From Candidatus Bathyarchaeia archaeon (GTDB lineage Archaea > Thermoproteota > Bathyarchaeia > Bathyarchaeales > Bathycorpusculaceae), in NCBI GenBank assembly GCA_038873195.1, contig JAVZEV010000001.1:648490-712489 (forward strand): a DNA stretch of 64,000 nucleotides, read 5' to 3'. A model generated the notes under the pieces. The model was given only the letters and a program-made list of their open reading frames with translations. It made no database searches and was not told the origin of the DNA. The position numbers and the translations under genes were made by a program. Positions 54,596 to 63,121 of this stretch are shown here, piece after piece. Numbering within the stretch: position 1 is the first letter of the stretch; every line of letters starts with the position of its first letter.

Positions 54596-55869
54596 AAGCG
54601 GTGGTTTTGGCTGCTGGAGAAGGAGTTAGGCTTCAACCAATCACGTCGACTAGACCGAAGCATTTGATAAAGGTTGGCGGAAAAACGATATTGGGACATT
54701 GTTTAAGCGCTGTGAAAAGTTGCGGGGTTGACGAGGTTTTAATTGTTGTTCATTATATGGGGAATGCGATTCGCGAATTTTTTGGTGATGGCAAAAGGTT
54801 TGGGTTAAAAATCGATTATGTTGAACAGAAGGGCGTGCTCGGTACAGGTGATGCTGTGAGTGTTGCTGAGCCTTATGTGGAGGAGGATTTTCTGCTGGTT
54901 TATGGTGACTTGCTGTTTTCTGCAGAAGCTGTGAAGAACGTTGCTAATCTGCATAGGGAAGAAAAACCTGCGGCAACGATGGCTGTGGTTCCAGTTGAGA
55001 ATCCGGAGAATTATGGTGTAGTAGAGCTTGAGAACGAGAAAACTGTTAAGCGTATAGTAGAGAAGCCAAACCGCGGTGAAGCGCCAACAAACTTGGTGAA
55101 TGCGGGCATTTATGTGTTTTCAACTGAAATTTTTGAAAAGTTGAAGGCGACATCGAAATCGGTTAGAGGCGAGTTGGAAGTGACGGATGCGGTTTCGCTT
55201 TTGGCTAAGGATAAGACGGTTTTGGCTGTTAAGATTTCGAGGGAGGATTGGATTGATATTGGTAGACCTTGGGATTTGCTTGAGGCGAATCGTTGGGCGT
55301 TGATGCGAAGGGAGCATAAGGTTTGTGGGATTGTGGAAAGCGGCGCGCATTTGGTTGGTCCTGTTAGTGTTGCGGAAACTGCGCGGATACGTTCTGGAGC
55401 TTATGTTGAGGGGCCGGTGTTTATTGATGAGGAGAGTGATGTTGGACCTAACTGTTACATTCGTCCGTATACTAGTATTGGTAAAAAGGTTCGAATTGGG
55501 AATGCTTGTGAGATAAAGAATAGTATCCTTATGGATGGCGTGCATGTTGGGCATTTGTCTTATGTTGGCGATAGCATTTTGGGTGAGAAGTGTAATTTGG
55601 GGGCTGGCACGGTTACGGCGAATTATAGGTTTGATGCTGGAACTGTGAAGATGGTGGTTAAGGATAAGGTTGTGGATAGTGGGAGGACGAAGCTTGGTGC
55701 GGTTTTGGGTGATAATGTGAAGACTGGGATAAATGCGCTTTTCATGCCGGGTGTGAAAGTGGGATGTAACAGTTGGATTGGCCCAAACGTTGTGGTTAGT
55801 CGTGACGTGAAGGCTAATGCGGTTGTGTTGTTAAAGCAGGAAGTTGAAGAAGGGAAATTGAATTCTTGA
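54592..55869 (+). CDS. glmU: Bifunctional sugar-1-phosphate nucleotidylyltransferase/acetyltransferase, GlmU-like
   Basis: 425 residues, GTG start overlapping the glmM stop. The N-terminal nucleotidyltransferase has LAAGEGVRLQPITSTRPKHL (pyrophosphorylase signature) and a metal site in VYGDLLFS. The C-terminal left-handed beta-helix (about 245-410) shows hexapeptide repeats and ends with GVKVGCNSWIGPNVVV. The length is close to archaeal ST0452-type enzymes that make UDP-GlcNAc. With glmM it supplies precursors for surface glycans and N-glycosylation. Confidence 0.9.
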   Translation: MKAVVLAAGEGVRLQPITSTRPKHLIKVGGKTILGHCLSAVKSCGVDEVLIVVHYMGNAIREFFGDGKRFGLKIDYVEQKGVLGTGDAVSVAEPYVEEDFLLVYGDLLFSAEAVKNVANLHREEKPAATMAVVPVENPENYGVVELENEKTVKRIVEKPNRGEAPTNLVNAGIYVFSTEIFEKLKATSKSVRGELEVTDAVSLLAKDKTVLAVKISREDWIDIGRPWDLLEANRWALMRREHKVCGIVESGAHLVGPVSVAETARIRSGAYVEGPVFIDEESDVGPNCYIRPYTSIGKKVRIGNACEIKNSILMDGVHVGHLSYVGDSILGEKCNLGAGTVTANYRFDAGTVKMVVKDKVVDSGRTKLGAVLGDNVKTGINALFMPGVKVGCNSWIGPNVVVSRDVKANAVVLLKQEVEEGKLNS

Positions 55870-55897
55870 TGGGTTATTTTTTAGTCTCTGCGGAGGC

Positions 55898-55926
55898 TAT
55901 CCCCTCCCTTATAAATAGGTTGAAGT
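55898..55926. repeat. Recurring C-run/TTATAWATAGGTTGAAG element, copy 3
   Basis: TAT, CCCCTCCC, then TTATAAATAGGTTGAAGTT, nearly identical to copy 1 over the last 19 bases. Like copy 1 it lies between two converging gene ends (glmU and the MinD/Mrp ATPase). Confidence 0.6.
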
Positions 55927-55954
55927 TTGCCTTCACTTTTAGTGTAGTGTTAGA

Positions 55955-56695
55955 TTATTGGTTGATTTTTAATGTTGAAGAAGTAGCTATTTCTTTCATT
56001 TTTTGGGCGAGTTTGGTGTTTAGGAGTTTGTCTGTGTTGCCTATTGCTTGTTCTACATTTGAATCGTATGGGATTTCGCCGAGAAACTTCACACCTAACG
56101 TTTTGGTTTGTTTTTGAATAGTGTTCGAATTGTCCATTTTCATGTTTTCAATAACGCCTATCACTGGAATTTTCAGCTCTTTAAGTAAACCTACGAGTTT
56201 TCGAACTGTTTCGAAGGCAAGTTGTGAAGGCGTCGTCACAATTAGAAAGTTGATGCGTTTAATCAAGCGTATGAGGTCGAGTGTTGCGTCGCCTATTCCA
56301 GGCGGCATGTCTACTACGAGATAATCCAGCTTTTCCCACTTCGTGATTGAAAGCAGTTCAATCAAAGCGTTTGAAACGTCTGCGCCGCGCAATGGAGCAG
56401 CACGTTCGCCGGAATAGTAGATTATTGACATGTATTTTAAGCCGTGAACAATTGGCGGAACAATTCCTTTCTCTTCTTTCGGCTGCACACCCTCAATGCC
56501 TAAAATCAAATGGGTTGATGGACTGGTGAAGTCCAAGTCGAAAAGTCCAACTTTGTAGCCTTCTTTTGCCAAAGTCAGCGCAAGCGTTGACGCAACGAGG
56601 CTTTTGCCCACTCCGCCCTTGCCGCTTGAAACTGCTATTATATTGTGTATTCCACGCATCCTCTCGTCTATGATGCTGACGCGAGGGTCAACCAT
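55955..56695 (-). CDS. MinD/Mrp-family P-loop ATPase, probable HypB_AT
   Basis: 246 residues. The deviant Walker A is SSGKGGVGKS, the switch region FDLDFTSPSTH and Walker B VVDMPPGIGDAT. The domain matches Mrp/NBP35 ATPases. Its ATG lies inside the end of hypA (8-nt overlap). In Thermococcales an ATPase of this type (HypB_AT) works with HypA in nickel insertion, replacing the GTPase HypB; the coupling here makes that role likely. An Fe-S carrier role as in ordinary Mrp proteins is the alternative; the CxxC pair usual at the Mrp C-terminus is not seen. Confidence 0.82.
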   Translation of the reverse strand: MVDPRVSIIDERMRGIHNIIAVSSGKGGVGKSLVASTLALTLAKEGYKVGLFDLDFTSPSTHLILGIEGVQPKEEKGIVPPIVHGLKYMSIIYYSGERAAPLRGADVSNALIELLSITKWEKLDYLVVDMPPGIGDATLDLIRLIKRINFLIVTTPSQLAFETVRKLVGLLKELKIPVIGVIENMKMDNSNTIQKQTKTLGVKFLGEIPYDSNVEQAIGNTDKLLNTKLAQKMKEIATSSTLKINQ

Positions 56696-57098
56696 CGCCT
56701 TTCTTCACTCCTTTAATGCTTTCAAGCCAGACGCCTCGTCCTCGTAGTATTTCAAAGTCTGGGCTTCCGCATTTTGGACATTTGACATAGGTGTGGGCGA
56801 CTTCTGGAATGAAGTGTATGGCTTCAGAAGCATCATTGTTAAGCTTTTCCTTTTTGAAAAGCCACTTGTGTCCGCAGACTCTGCATTTGAACTCAGCTTC
56901 TGCAATTTCTATTTTGAACTTTGCGTTTTGGAACTTGGCGGGTTTAAGCTGTGACAAGGCGAATTTGAATATGTCAAGTTCTAACTGTTGCAGTTCTCCA
57001 ACTTTTATCGTGACTTCTCTAACGCTGTGTAGTCCTTCTTTTTCAGCAATTTCAGAAGCAGCGGCAATCACTGCTTCAGCCAAAGCCCACTCATGCAT
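56688..57098 (-). CDS. hypA: Hydrogenase nickel chaperone HypA
   Basis: 136 residues from the ATG at 57098. The frame extends to 57140, but MHEWALAEA with the N-terminal His2 nickel ligand is the mature HypA start. Zinc cysteines are at 72, 75, 107 and 110 (CRVCGH, CPKCGS), with a ~30-residue insert between them as in other archaeal HypA. It delivers nickel to [NiFe]-hydrogenase. No hydrogenase gene is in the window, but the MvhD-type protein at 3197 also suggests hydrogenase-linked metabolism. Confidence 0.92.
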   Translation of the reverse strand: MHEWALAEAVIAAASEIAEKEGLHSVREVTIKVGELQQLELDIFKFALSQLKPAKFQNAKFKIEIAEAEFKCRVCGHKWLFKKEKLNNDASEAIHFIPEVAHTYVKCPKCGSPDFEILRGRGVWLESIKGVKKGDG

Positions 57099-57150
57099 AA
57101 AAAAGCCTAACACAACCGGACCTTTTAAAAATAGTGCCAAAAAGGTTAAA

Positions 57151-57160
57151 CATTATAAAT
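57151..57160 (+). promoter_or_regulatory. TATA box for the parvulin gene
   Basis: CATTATAAAT ends 22 nt before the ATG at 57183, predicting a leaderless or nearly leaderless transcript. Confidence 0.5.
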
Positions 57161-57182
57161 TAAAGGAAGATATTATCTGCTC

Positions 57183-57458
57183 ATGCCAGACAAAGTTCAT
57201 TGTGCACACATTCTCGTCAAAACAGAGCAAGAAGCTAAAACAGTGTTAGAACGCCTAAACAAGGGCGAAAAATTCGCCAACATCGCCAAAGAAGTTTCAC
57301 TATGCCCCTCCGGAAAACGCGGCGGAGACCTTGGAACATTCGGCAGAGGAAAAATGGTCAAAGAATTCGAAAACGCAGCGTTTAAACTTAACAAGGGAGA
57401 AATCTCGCCCATCGTGAAAACAAAGTTTGGGTATCACATCATAAAACGATTGGAATAA
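57183..57458 (+). CDS. Parvulin-type peptidyl-prolyl isomerase
   Basis: 91 residues, a single PpiC domain: CAHILVKTEQEAK, SLCPSGKRGGDLGTFGRGKMVKEFE, and FGYHIIKRLE are the conserved strands and helix. No signal peptide, so cytoplasmic. Free-standing parvulins are common in Thaumarchaeota, Bathyarchaeia and some methanogens. It diverges from hypA. Confidence 0.92.
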   Translation: MPDKVHCAHILVKTEQEAKTVLERLNKGEKFANIAKEVSLCPSGKRGGDLGTFGRGKMVKEFENAAFKLNKGEISPIVKTKFGYHIIKRLE

Positions 57459-57473
57459 CAACCAAGCAAACAT

Positions 57474-58253
57474 TTACGCCAAAGCTTGCTTCAACGCCTT
57501 TTCGACTTCTTCCCGTATAATGTAGCCTCCAATGTGAAGAATAGGCTCCTTAACCTCCGGGTCCACATTCATTGTTGCCGTGCACGGATAGCTATGATGA
57601 GCCTTTGCAATCGCATCATAAAGAACTTCTCTTTTCGTTTCCACTCCTATTAATTTTCTCGCAACATACCACGTGGAGCCGCATGGAGCACTTCGCCTAA
57701 CAACAGCCGCCTCAACAACTTCACGCTTACCTCTCTCCGCAGTCAAAATCTCCAAAGAAGGCCTACCAATTCGAAGCTCATTCACAAATCCTGAAATTAC
57801 AGGCTTATCCTTTGCCGGCTCAAGCGAACAGAAAGGCTTCGGAAACGCGCTTTCTAAACCCAACTCTTGACATTTCTCCTCCACCTGCTTTCTCAAGCCA
57901 GAAGGCACTTCGGCAAAATCTTCTATCGGCACAACCAACCCTTTTATCCCAACTTTTTGCAAATGATACGGCAACTCCAACAACAAGTCCTTATGCAATC
58001 CCGACGCAACGCACAAATCAGCCTTCGGCACCGCCTTAGGCATGTACTTTTCAGGATTGTCAACAAAAGCAGGAAGCTCAAGTGGGCTTGGCAACTGCAT
58101 TGCAGCACGAATGTTACGCACATAACTGTAAACATTATATTTGCATGAGTCGCAGTACAAACCGCAAGACTTGCAGAAACTGGGGTCGTTAATTAAATTC
58201 CTTATAACCCGCTCTGCAAATTCTCCACTATAAATGAAAACGACCGTTAACAT
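57474..58253 (-). CDS. DUF166-family protein
   Basis: About 259 residues from the ATG at 58253; a TTG at 58277 would add eight residues. Conserved cysteines occur in SFCKSCGLYCDSCKYN, APCGSTWYVARKLIG and HHSYPCTATM; IYSGEFAERVI opens and DPEVKEPILHIGGYIIR closes the domain. This is the archaeal DUF166 family, sometimes annotated as thymidylate synthase-like, without an experimentally known role that I can cite. Cysteine content suggests metal or Fe-S binding. Confidence 0.82.
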   Translation of the reverse strand: MLTVVFIYSGEFAERVIRNLINDPSFCKSCGLYCDSCKYNVYSYVRNIRAAMQLPSPLELPAFVDNPEKYMPKAVPKADLCVASGLHKDLLLELPYHLQKVGIKGLVVPIEDFAEVPSGLRKQVEEKCQELGLESAFPKPFCSLEPAKDKPVISGFVNELRIGRPSLEILTAERGKREVVEAAVVRRSAPCGSTWYVARKLIGVETKREVLYDAIAKAHHSYPCTATMNVDPEVKEPILHIGGYIIREEVEKALKQALA

Positions 58254-58362
58254 TTGTTCTTTGTGAGCTTTACTCAAACCAGACCACTTTTACCTTTTTA
58301 CTTACCAGCCGCCGCTTTAATTGATTTTGCTGAACAAAGCAAAACTATGCTAGAACAGCGGA

Positions 58363-59754
58363 TTAGACTAGAAAACTCCAGAGAAAAAGAGCCAAGAAAA
58401 TGGTTATCAACGCACTCAAAATGTCAAGAAGCACACCCGCCTTAACCATCTCCTGCATCTTAACCCTCCCAGTACTATAAGCAATCGCATTCGGCGGCGT
58501 ACCCACAGGAAGCATAAAATCGAGACTAGAACATATAGCAACAAGCACCGCAAGCACAACAGGACTCATCCCAGACGCCAAACCCACCGATATCGCAATC
58601 GGTATGAAAACGCTGGAGCTTGCAGTGTTACTGGCAACTATGCTAAAGCCCAGGGCAGAAAATGCCAAAAGAAAAATTGCGCTTATACCGCCACCACCAG
58701 TGGCTTGCGTTATGCCTTGACCAATCCAGCCGGTCAGACCGGAAACTTCCAAAGCTGAACCGAGACTCAAGCCTCCACCAAAAAGAAGCAGAGTATTCCA
58801 ACTAACCTTAGGCAAGTCATTCTCATCCAACAAGCCAGTTAGAAAAAGCGCGACAGCAACAACAGCTGCAACAATGCCCGAAGACAAGCCATGACCACTC
58901 CAACCAGTCAACTCAACTAAGGGTTCAGGAAGCTGCCCAGTAACCCACAAAACAACCGCAAACATAAACAATGCAAAAGTAATTTTTTGCTGTTTAGTCA
59001 ACTTTTTGCTTTGCGTTTCCACCTTCGGAAGCTCTTTAACGTCTGTAGGAAAAATCTTGAACAAGAGCAACCATATCACAATGACTAAAATAGCAGTTAA
59101 AGGCAAACCATAAAGGAACCACTCGAAAAATGAAAGATTATACCCAACAGTCTTTCTCAGCATCGCAGCAGCCAACGCGTTAGAAGGCGTCCCGATCAAC
59201 GTCGCTAACCCCCCGACAGTAGCAGAGTAAGCTATTCCCAAAACCATAATTTTCGAAGCATTCCCCCTCTCGTCTTTAACATCTGCAGTTAAACGCAACG
59301 CAAGCGTCATCATAATCGCCGTGCTCGCAGTGTTACTTATCCACATAGAAAGAAAAGCCGTGGAAACCATAAGCCCCAAAGTAACCATCTTCAAATCCAC
59401 ACTAAAACGCGCTACGATTCTCTGAGCGAAAACCTCATCCAAATCATGTTTTTCTATGGCTAACGCAAGGAGAAAACCGCCCAAAAGAAGAACCACAATC
59501 GGGTCAAAAAAAGGTCTAAGCGCAGCCTCAAACGATTGAATACCAAGCAACGGCTGAGAAACCGCAATCAAAAGCGACGTCGCAGCCAATGGAATAGCAG
59601 TAGTAATCCAAAGCGAAGCAGCCATAACAAAAACAACAAAGGCTAACTGCATACCTGTGCTTAACCCGCTAGCCGCAAAGTAAGCAACAACCACAACAAC
59701 AGACACAACAGCAATCTTCAACAGTCGCTTACTCAACGACGAAAATTTCATCAA
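58363..59754 (-). CDS. DASS/SLC13-family sodium-coupled anion transporter
   Basis: 463 residues with about eleven hydrophobic segments. Two SNT motifs (MWISNTASTAIMM at about 130 and VASNTASSSVFIPIAI at about 365) are the sodium and substrate sites of VcINDY-like transporters. The substrate is probably a dicarboxylate or sulfate. It is followed 6 nt upstream by a small gene in the same direction. Strongly A+C-rich on the + strand. Confidence 0.9.
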   Translation of the reverse strand: MMKFSSLSKRLLKIAVVSVVVVVAYFAASGLSTGMQLAFVVFVMAASLWITTAIPLAATSLLIAVSQPLLGIQSFEAALRPFFDPIVVLLLGGFLLALAIEKHDLDEVFAQRIVARFSVDLKMVTLGLMVSTAFLSMWISNTASTAIMMTLALRLTADVKDERGNASKIMVLGIAYSATVGGLATLIGTPSNALAAAMLRKTVGYNLSFFEWFLYGLPLTAILVIVIWLLLFKIFPTDVKELPKVETQSKKLTKQQKITFALFMFAVVLWVTGQLPEPLVELTGWSGHGLSSGIVAAVVAVALFLTGLLDENDLPKVSWNTLLLFGGGLSLGSALEVSGLTGWIGQGITQATGGGGISAIFLLAFSALGFSIVASNTASSSVFIPIAISVGLASGMSPVVLAVLVAICSSLDFMLPVGTPPNAIAYSTGRVKMQEMVKAGVLLDILSALITIFLALFLWSFLV

Positions 59755-59760
59755 AAACGC

Positions 59761-60057
59761 CTACTCACACAACTCACGAATCGAAGCTACCTCACATTTT
59801 TCCACACACAAAAGCTCTTTAAGCAAAGCCTCAAACTGGAAACGGTCTTCAATGTCCACCACAACATGCAAAACGCCCAGAGAAGGATAACGTTTAACCA
59901 TAGCCTTCTGAAAAGGCGGCACAATAATCGAAGCACTAAAATCAGCTCTAAGCTTAGAATCAGCCAACGCTTGACCAAGCTTCAGCAAAATGTTACGTTC
60001 AATTAAGTCTCCGCGAATTATCACCTCTAAAGTTTTAGTCTTTCCCAAAGACGCCAC
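59761..60057 (-). CDS. Small protein upstream of the DASS transporter
   Basis: 98 residues, no cysteine pair, no transmembrane segment. Alternating strands and helices (TLEVIIRGDLI, GVLHVVVDIEDRF) would suit an ACT- or ferredoxin-like fold, but no family is recognised. Length alone recalls KEOPS Pcc1, whose motifs are absent. Its stop is 6 nt before the transporter start, so it may be co-transcribed with it. Confidence 0.65.
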   Translation of the reverse strand: MASLGKTKTLEVIIRGDLIERNILLKLGQALADSKLRADFSASIIVPPFQKAMVKRYPSLGVLHVVVDIEDRFQFEALLKELLCVEKCEVASIRELCE

Positions 60058-60115
60058 CTTAAGTCAAGCCTATGGTTTCAATTCTATTTATCTTTTCTTA
60101 GCTAAGAAAGAAAGA

Positions 60116-60781
60116 TCAACGTACATATTCAGGCATCTGCCCCGCGGCAAGCAACACTTGTTGTGCGAATAAGTCCTCCGTAATTGGTCCCATAAAATCT
60201 ACTTTCTCATTAATGACAGTCTTCGGAACACCCATAACCGCATATTTTTGAGCTAAATGAGGAAACTCGCCAGAATCAACCACGTCAGCTCTTATCAAGT
60301 CACTTTCAATTGCAAACTTGTGCGCAATGCTTGCAACTATTGGACAGTAAGGACAAGTCAAAGTCACAAAAACCTGAATGTGCACAGGCACTTTAACTTC
60401 CTTAAGCTTGTTTTTTGTTTCTTCCGAAAGGTCCGTTTTTCTTCTCGAAACGTTTATTATGGCTTCCAAAAGCGTGGCCAACTCGTAGCCGAAGGGCAAC
60501 CCGTAAAATCGGATTCCATAATCTTTCTCGCCCATAACGATTAACGCTGGAACCTTGTCAACGCCATACTGTTTCGCCTTTTCCGCGTCAGCCACAAAAT
60601 CGTAAATTTCAACCTTAATTTTATCATTTAAAGCCGCAACCTCAGTGATTAGTTGCCGCGTCTGCGAACAGAACTGGCACTCAACCGTTTGAGTAAACAT
60701 TACGATTCTTACGGGATTCTCCAGTTTTTCATTAAGTTCTTCTTTAAGATGCTCCTTATGCTCGTCGGGTATCAGACTCAT
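60116..60781 (-). CDS. Protein disulfide oxidoreductase (PDO, two thioredoxin-fold domains)
   Basis: 221 residues. The first redox pair is C35-QF-C38 in the N-terminal thioredoxin-like unit and the second is C143-PY-C146 in the C-terminal unit; cis-proline positions VPAL and VPKT follow each. Archaeal PDO forms or reduces disulfides in the cytoplasm and can accept electrons from thioredoxin reductase. First gene of a thiol and oxidative-stress cluster. Confidence 0.92.
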   Translation of the reverse strand: MSLIPDEHKEHLKEELNEKLENPVRIVMFTQTVECQFCSQTRQLITEVAALNDKIKVEIYDFVADAEKAKQYGVDKVPALIVMGEKDYGIRFYGLPFGYELATLLEAIINVSRRKTDLSEETKNKLKEVKVPVHIQVFVTLTCPYCPIVASIAHKFAIESDLIRADVVDSGEFPHLAQKYAVMGVPKTVINEKVDFMGPITEDLFAQQVLLAAGQMPEYVR

Positions 60782-60922
60782 CCCGCCACCCTCAAATTAT
60801 TAACGCGCTATACTACTCCTTTTTTATAGCCTCATTGCTTATTTGTTTTCCCAAATTGAAAAAGAATAAAAGAAAGAACGCAAAGAAAACTCAATCAACC
60901 ATCATTAGGGAGGCAGTAAATA

Positions 60923-61336
60923 TTGACTAAACTTTTCGCAAACGCAAAACTCGTTAAAGACTATAGAATAGATGTTGACGACGGCAGAAACCACGCAATA
61001 TGCCTCGATTTGCCACGAGACACTGGAACTGACATGGGACCATCAGCCTTAGAACTATGCATAATGAGCCACGCAGGTTGCTATGCGACCATTTTTGTCT
61101 TAACAGCCAAAAAAATGAGAATCTCTCTGAAAGATTTGGAGGTTAAAGTGGAAGCCGTCAAATCTGAAGAGGTAGGCACAGTTACCGAAGCAAAATTTGA
61201 CATCACAGCAAAAGGCGTTCCAGAAAACAGAATACAAAGAATACACGAGGTAACTTTGCAAAACTGCCCAGTTGGAAAACTCTTCGAAAAAGCAGGAGTC
61301 AAGCTAAGCTACAAGGTAAAAGCTATAGAAGAATAA
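60923..61336 (+). CDS. OsmC/Ohr-family peroxiredoxin-like protein
   Basis: 137 residues, TTG start at 60923 behind AGGGAGG. The two reactive cysteines of OsmC proteins are C53 (SHAGCYATI) and C115 (LQNCPVGKLF). The family reduces organic hydroperoxides, usually with dithiol reductants. It shares a neighbourhood with PDO, rubredoxin and SOD. Confidence 0.88.
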   Translation: MTKLFANAKLVKDYRIDVDDGRNHAICLDLPRDTGTDMGPSALELCIMSHAGCYATIFVLTAKKMRISLKDLEVKVEAVKSEEVGTVTEAKFDITAKGVPENRIQRIHEVTLQNCPVGKLFEKAGVKLSYKVKAIEE

Positions 61337-61349
61337 AAAAAGTCGATGC

Positions 61350-61514
61350 TTACCTCTCTTTTTTAACAAACTGGTCCTTAGGCGCGCCACAAACTGGACA
61401 AAGCCAATCATCAGGTAATTTTTCAAAGGGCGTTCCAGGTTTTACGCCGTGATCAGGATCTCCTTGCTCTGGGTCGTATATATAGCCGCAAACTGTGCAT
61501 TCCCACTTATCCAA
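61350..61514 (-). CDS. Rubredoxin
   Basis: 54 residues. [16 protein letters not shown] and [13 protein letters not shown] supply the four iron ligands in the usual CxxCGY and CPxCG settings. Start TTG at 61514, 8 nt behind GGAGGC. Rubredoxin passes electrons to oxygen- and superoxide-reducing enzymes. It lies between OsmC and SOD, converging on the former. Too short for many gene finders and started with TTG. Confidence 0.93.
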   Translation of the reverse strand: MDKWECTVCGYIYDPEQGDPDHGVKPGTPFEKLPDDWLCPVCGAPKDQFVKKER

Positions 61515-61572
61515 TTATTAAAGCCTCCGAAAATCAAAAATGATAATAACGTTTTGTGAGTAAATAAATAAT

Positions 61573-62202
61573 TTGGATGTGTCTAATATGGAAGCGACCA
61601 AGTTTTATGCACTCCCAAAACTGCCATATGGCTATGGCGATTTGGCACCGCATATGTCTGAAGAACAATTAACAATACACCATAGTAAACATCATCAAGC
61701 ATACGTTAACGCCGCAAACGCAATCCTTCAAAAACTCGACAAAGCACGCAAAGAAAACACAGATATAGACGTTAAATCCACCCTGAAAGAACTCTCATGG
61801 AACATAGGCGGACATCTGCTACACTCACTTTTCTGGGAAAACCTTGCACCACCAAGCAGAGGAGGAGGAAAACCAGGCGGAATGCTAGGCGACGCGTTAG
61901 AGAAAGAATTTGGAAGTTTTGAAAGGTTCAGAAAAGAGTTCACGCAGGCTGCCGTGAGCGTTGAAGGTTCCGGTTGGGCGGCGTTGTCATATTGTAGGCA
62001 GACTCATAGACCCATAATAATGCAAATCGAGAAACACAACACTAATGTTTATCCAATGTTCAGAATTCTGATGGTTTTGGATGTCTTTGAACACGCATAC
62101 TATATTGATTATAAGAATGACAGAGCCAAATTCGTCGAAACCTTCTGGAACATCGTCAACTGGGACGAAGTAAACAACAGAATCAAAGAACTGCTAAAAT
62201 GA
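61573..62202 (+). CDS. sodA: Fe/Mn superoxide dismutase
   Basis: 209 residues from TTG 61573, or 204 from ATG 61588. Metal ligands are H36 ([11 protein letters not shown]), H84 ([10 protein letters not shown]), D170 and H174 ([12 protein letters not shown]). A TATA-like TAAATAAATAAT (61560-61572) would place the transcript start near the ATG 61588, giving a leaderless mRNA, which favours that start. Metal choice cannot be decided from the sequence. Confidence 0.92.
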   Translation: MDVSNMEATKFYALPKLPYGYGDLAPHMSEEQLTIHHSKHHQAYVNAANAILQKLDKARKENTDIDVKSTLKELSWNIGGHLLHSLFWENLAPPSRGGGKPGGMLGDALEKEFGSFERFRKEFTQAAVSVEGSGWAALSYCRQTHRPIIMQIEKHNTNVYPMFRILMVLDVFEHAYYIDYKNDRAKFVETFWNIVNWDEVNNRIKELLK

Positions 62203-62286
62203 AAAGCGTAATAGCTGAAACGTTCTTTCACCAAACCCTTTTTTAACCTATCAAACAAATACACAACTATTCACGGAAGTGGAAAA

Positions 62287-62571
62287 ATGAACATTGTAAA
62301 AATCGCAGGTAAAAACAATAAGCACAAAGTTCTCGTCTACGCATTAAGCACATGCGCATGGTGCAAAATGACGAAACAATTTCTGAAAGATAACAGCGTC
62401 GAATACGAGTACGTTGATGTTGACTTGTGCAATGAAGAAGATAAAGAAAAAATCAAAAAAGAAATTTTGAACAGAGGCGGATACCTCAGCTACCCAACGA
62501 TAATAATTGATGATAAAATTTTGATAACAGGTTTCCGCAAGGACAAGTTAAAGGAGACTTTGGGAATTTGA
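62287..62571 (+). CDS. Glutaredoxin/NrdH-like redoxin
   Basis: 94 residues with a CAWC redox pair (C23, C26) and the cis-proline region YPTIIIDDKILITGF typical of glutaredoxin-fold proteins. Its end overlaps the FTR-rubredoxin gene by 4 nt, so the two are translationally coupled and it is the likely electron acceptor or donor of that enzyme. Confidence 0.9.
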   Translation: MNIVKIAGKNNKHKVLVYALSTCAWCKMTKQFLKDNSVEYEYVDVDLCNEEDKEKIKKEILNRGGYLSYPTIIIDDKILITGFRKDKLKETLGI

Positions 62572-63113
62572 TAACTCTTGAACAAGTTCGCCAAAGAGCA
62601 GAAGCTGACGCAAAAACGTATGGTTATTACTTGAACCCCAACCAAGATTTCTTGAAAGACCTTCTTGAAGGACTAAAGCGTAATGAAGAACGTTACGGTT
62701 ATCCATCATGCCCATGCCGGCTTGCTTCTGGAAATTTTGACTTTGACAGAGACATCATATGTCCTTGCGATTATCGAGACCCAGATGTTCAAGAATTTGG
62801 AGCGTGTTACTGTGCTTTGTATGTGAGAAAGGATGTTTTTGAAGGAAAAACTCCTCTGCAGCCTGTTCCAGAACGTAGACCGCTGGAAAAACAGGTCAGA
62901 GCGTACGAAACTGTTTCGGTCTCGGCAGAAAAGAAAGCTGAAACAGCTACTGCAACAGCGAGAACGCCTTCAGCGGTTAAACAGAAATTGTGGTATTGCA
63001 AACAGTGCGGTTACGTAGTTTTCCGAGAAGAGCCACCTTACATCTGTCCGATTTGTAAGGCAAAAAGGGAAATGTTTGCTGAAATAACGATAAGCATGAG
63101 CATGCAAGGATAA
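62568..63113 (+). CDS. Ferredoxin:thioredoxin reductase catalytic domain fused to rubredoxin-like domain
   Basis: 181 residues, TTG start at 62568. The FTR beta-type catalytic module has CPCR (C48, C50), ICPCDYRDPD (C65, C67) and ACYC (C80, C82), the six cysteines that hold a [4Fe-4S] cluster and the reactive disulfide. The classical CHC of plant FTR is CYC here. After a ~50-residue linker rich in Ala and Thr, a rubredoxin-like knuckle pair follows (C144, C147; C160, C163). The rubredoxin part may supply electrons directly, avoiding a separate FTR alpha subunit. Methanogen homologues with this fusion exist in my recollection. Confidence 0.88.
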   Translation: MITLEQVRQRAEADAKTYGYYLNPNQDFLKDLLEGLKRNEERYGYPSCPCRLASGNFDFDRDIICPCDYRDPDVQEFGACYCALYVRKDVFEGKTPLQPVPERRPLEKQVRAYETVSVSAEKKAETATATARTPSAVKQKLWYCKQCGYVVFREEPPYICPICKAKREMFAEITISMSMQG

Positions 63114-63121
63114 ACTTCGTT

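Noticed and set aside
59761-60057. KEOPS subunit Pcc1
   Set aside because: Only the length fits. The usual Pcc1 sequence pattern is not visible and the neighbour is a transporter.
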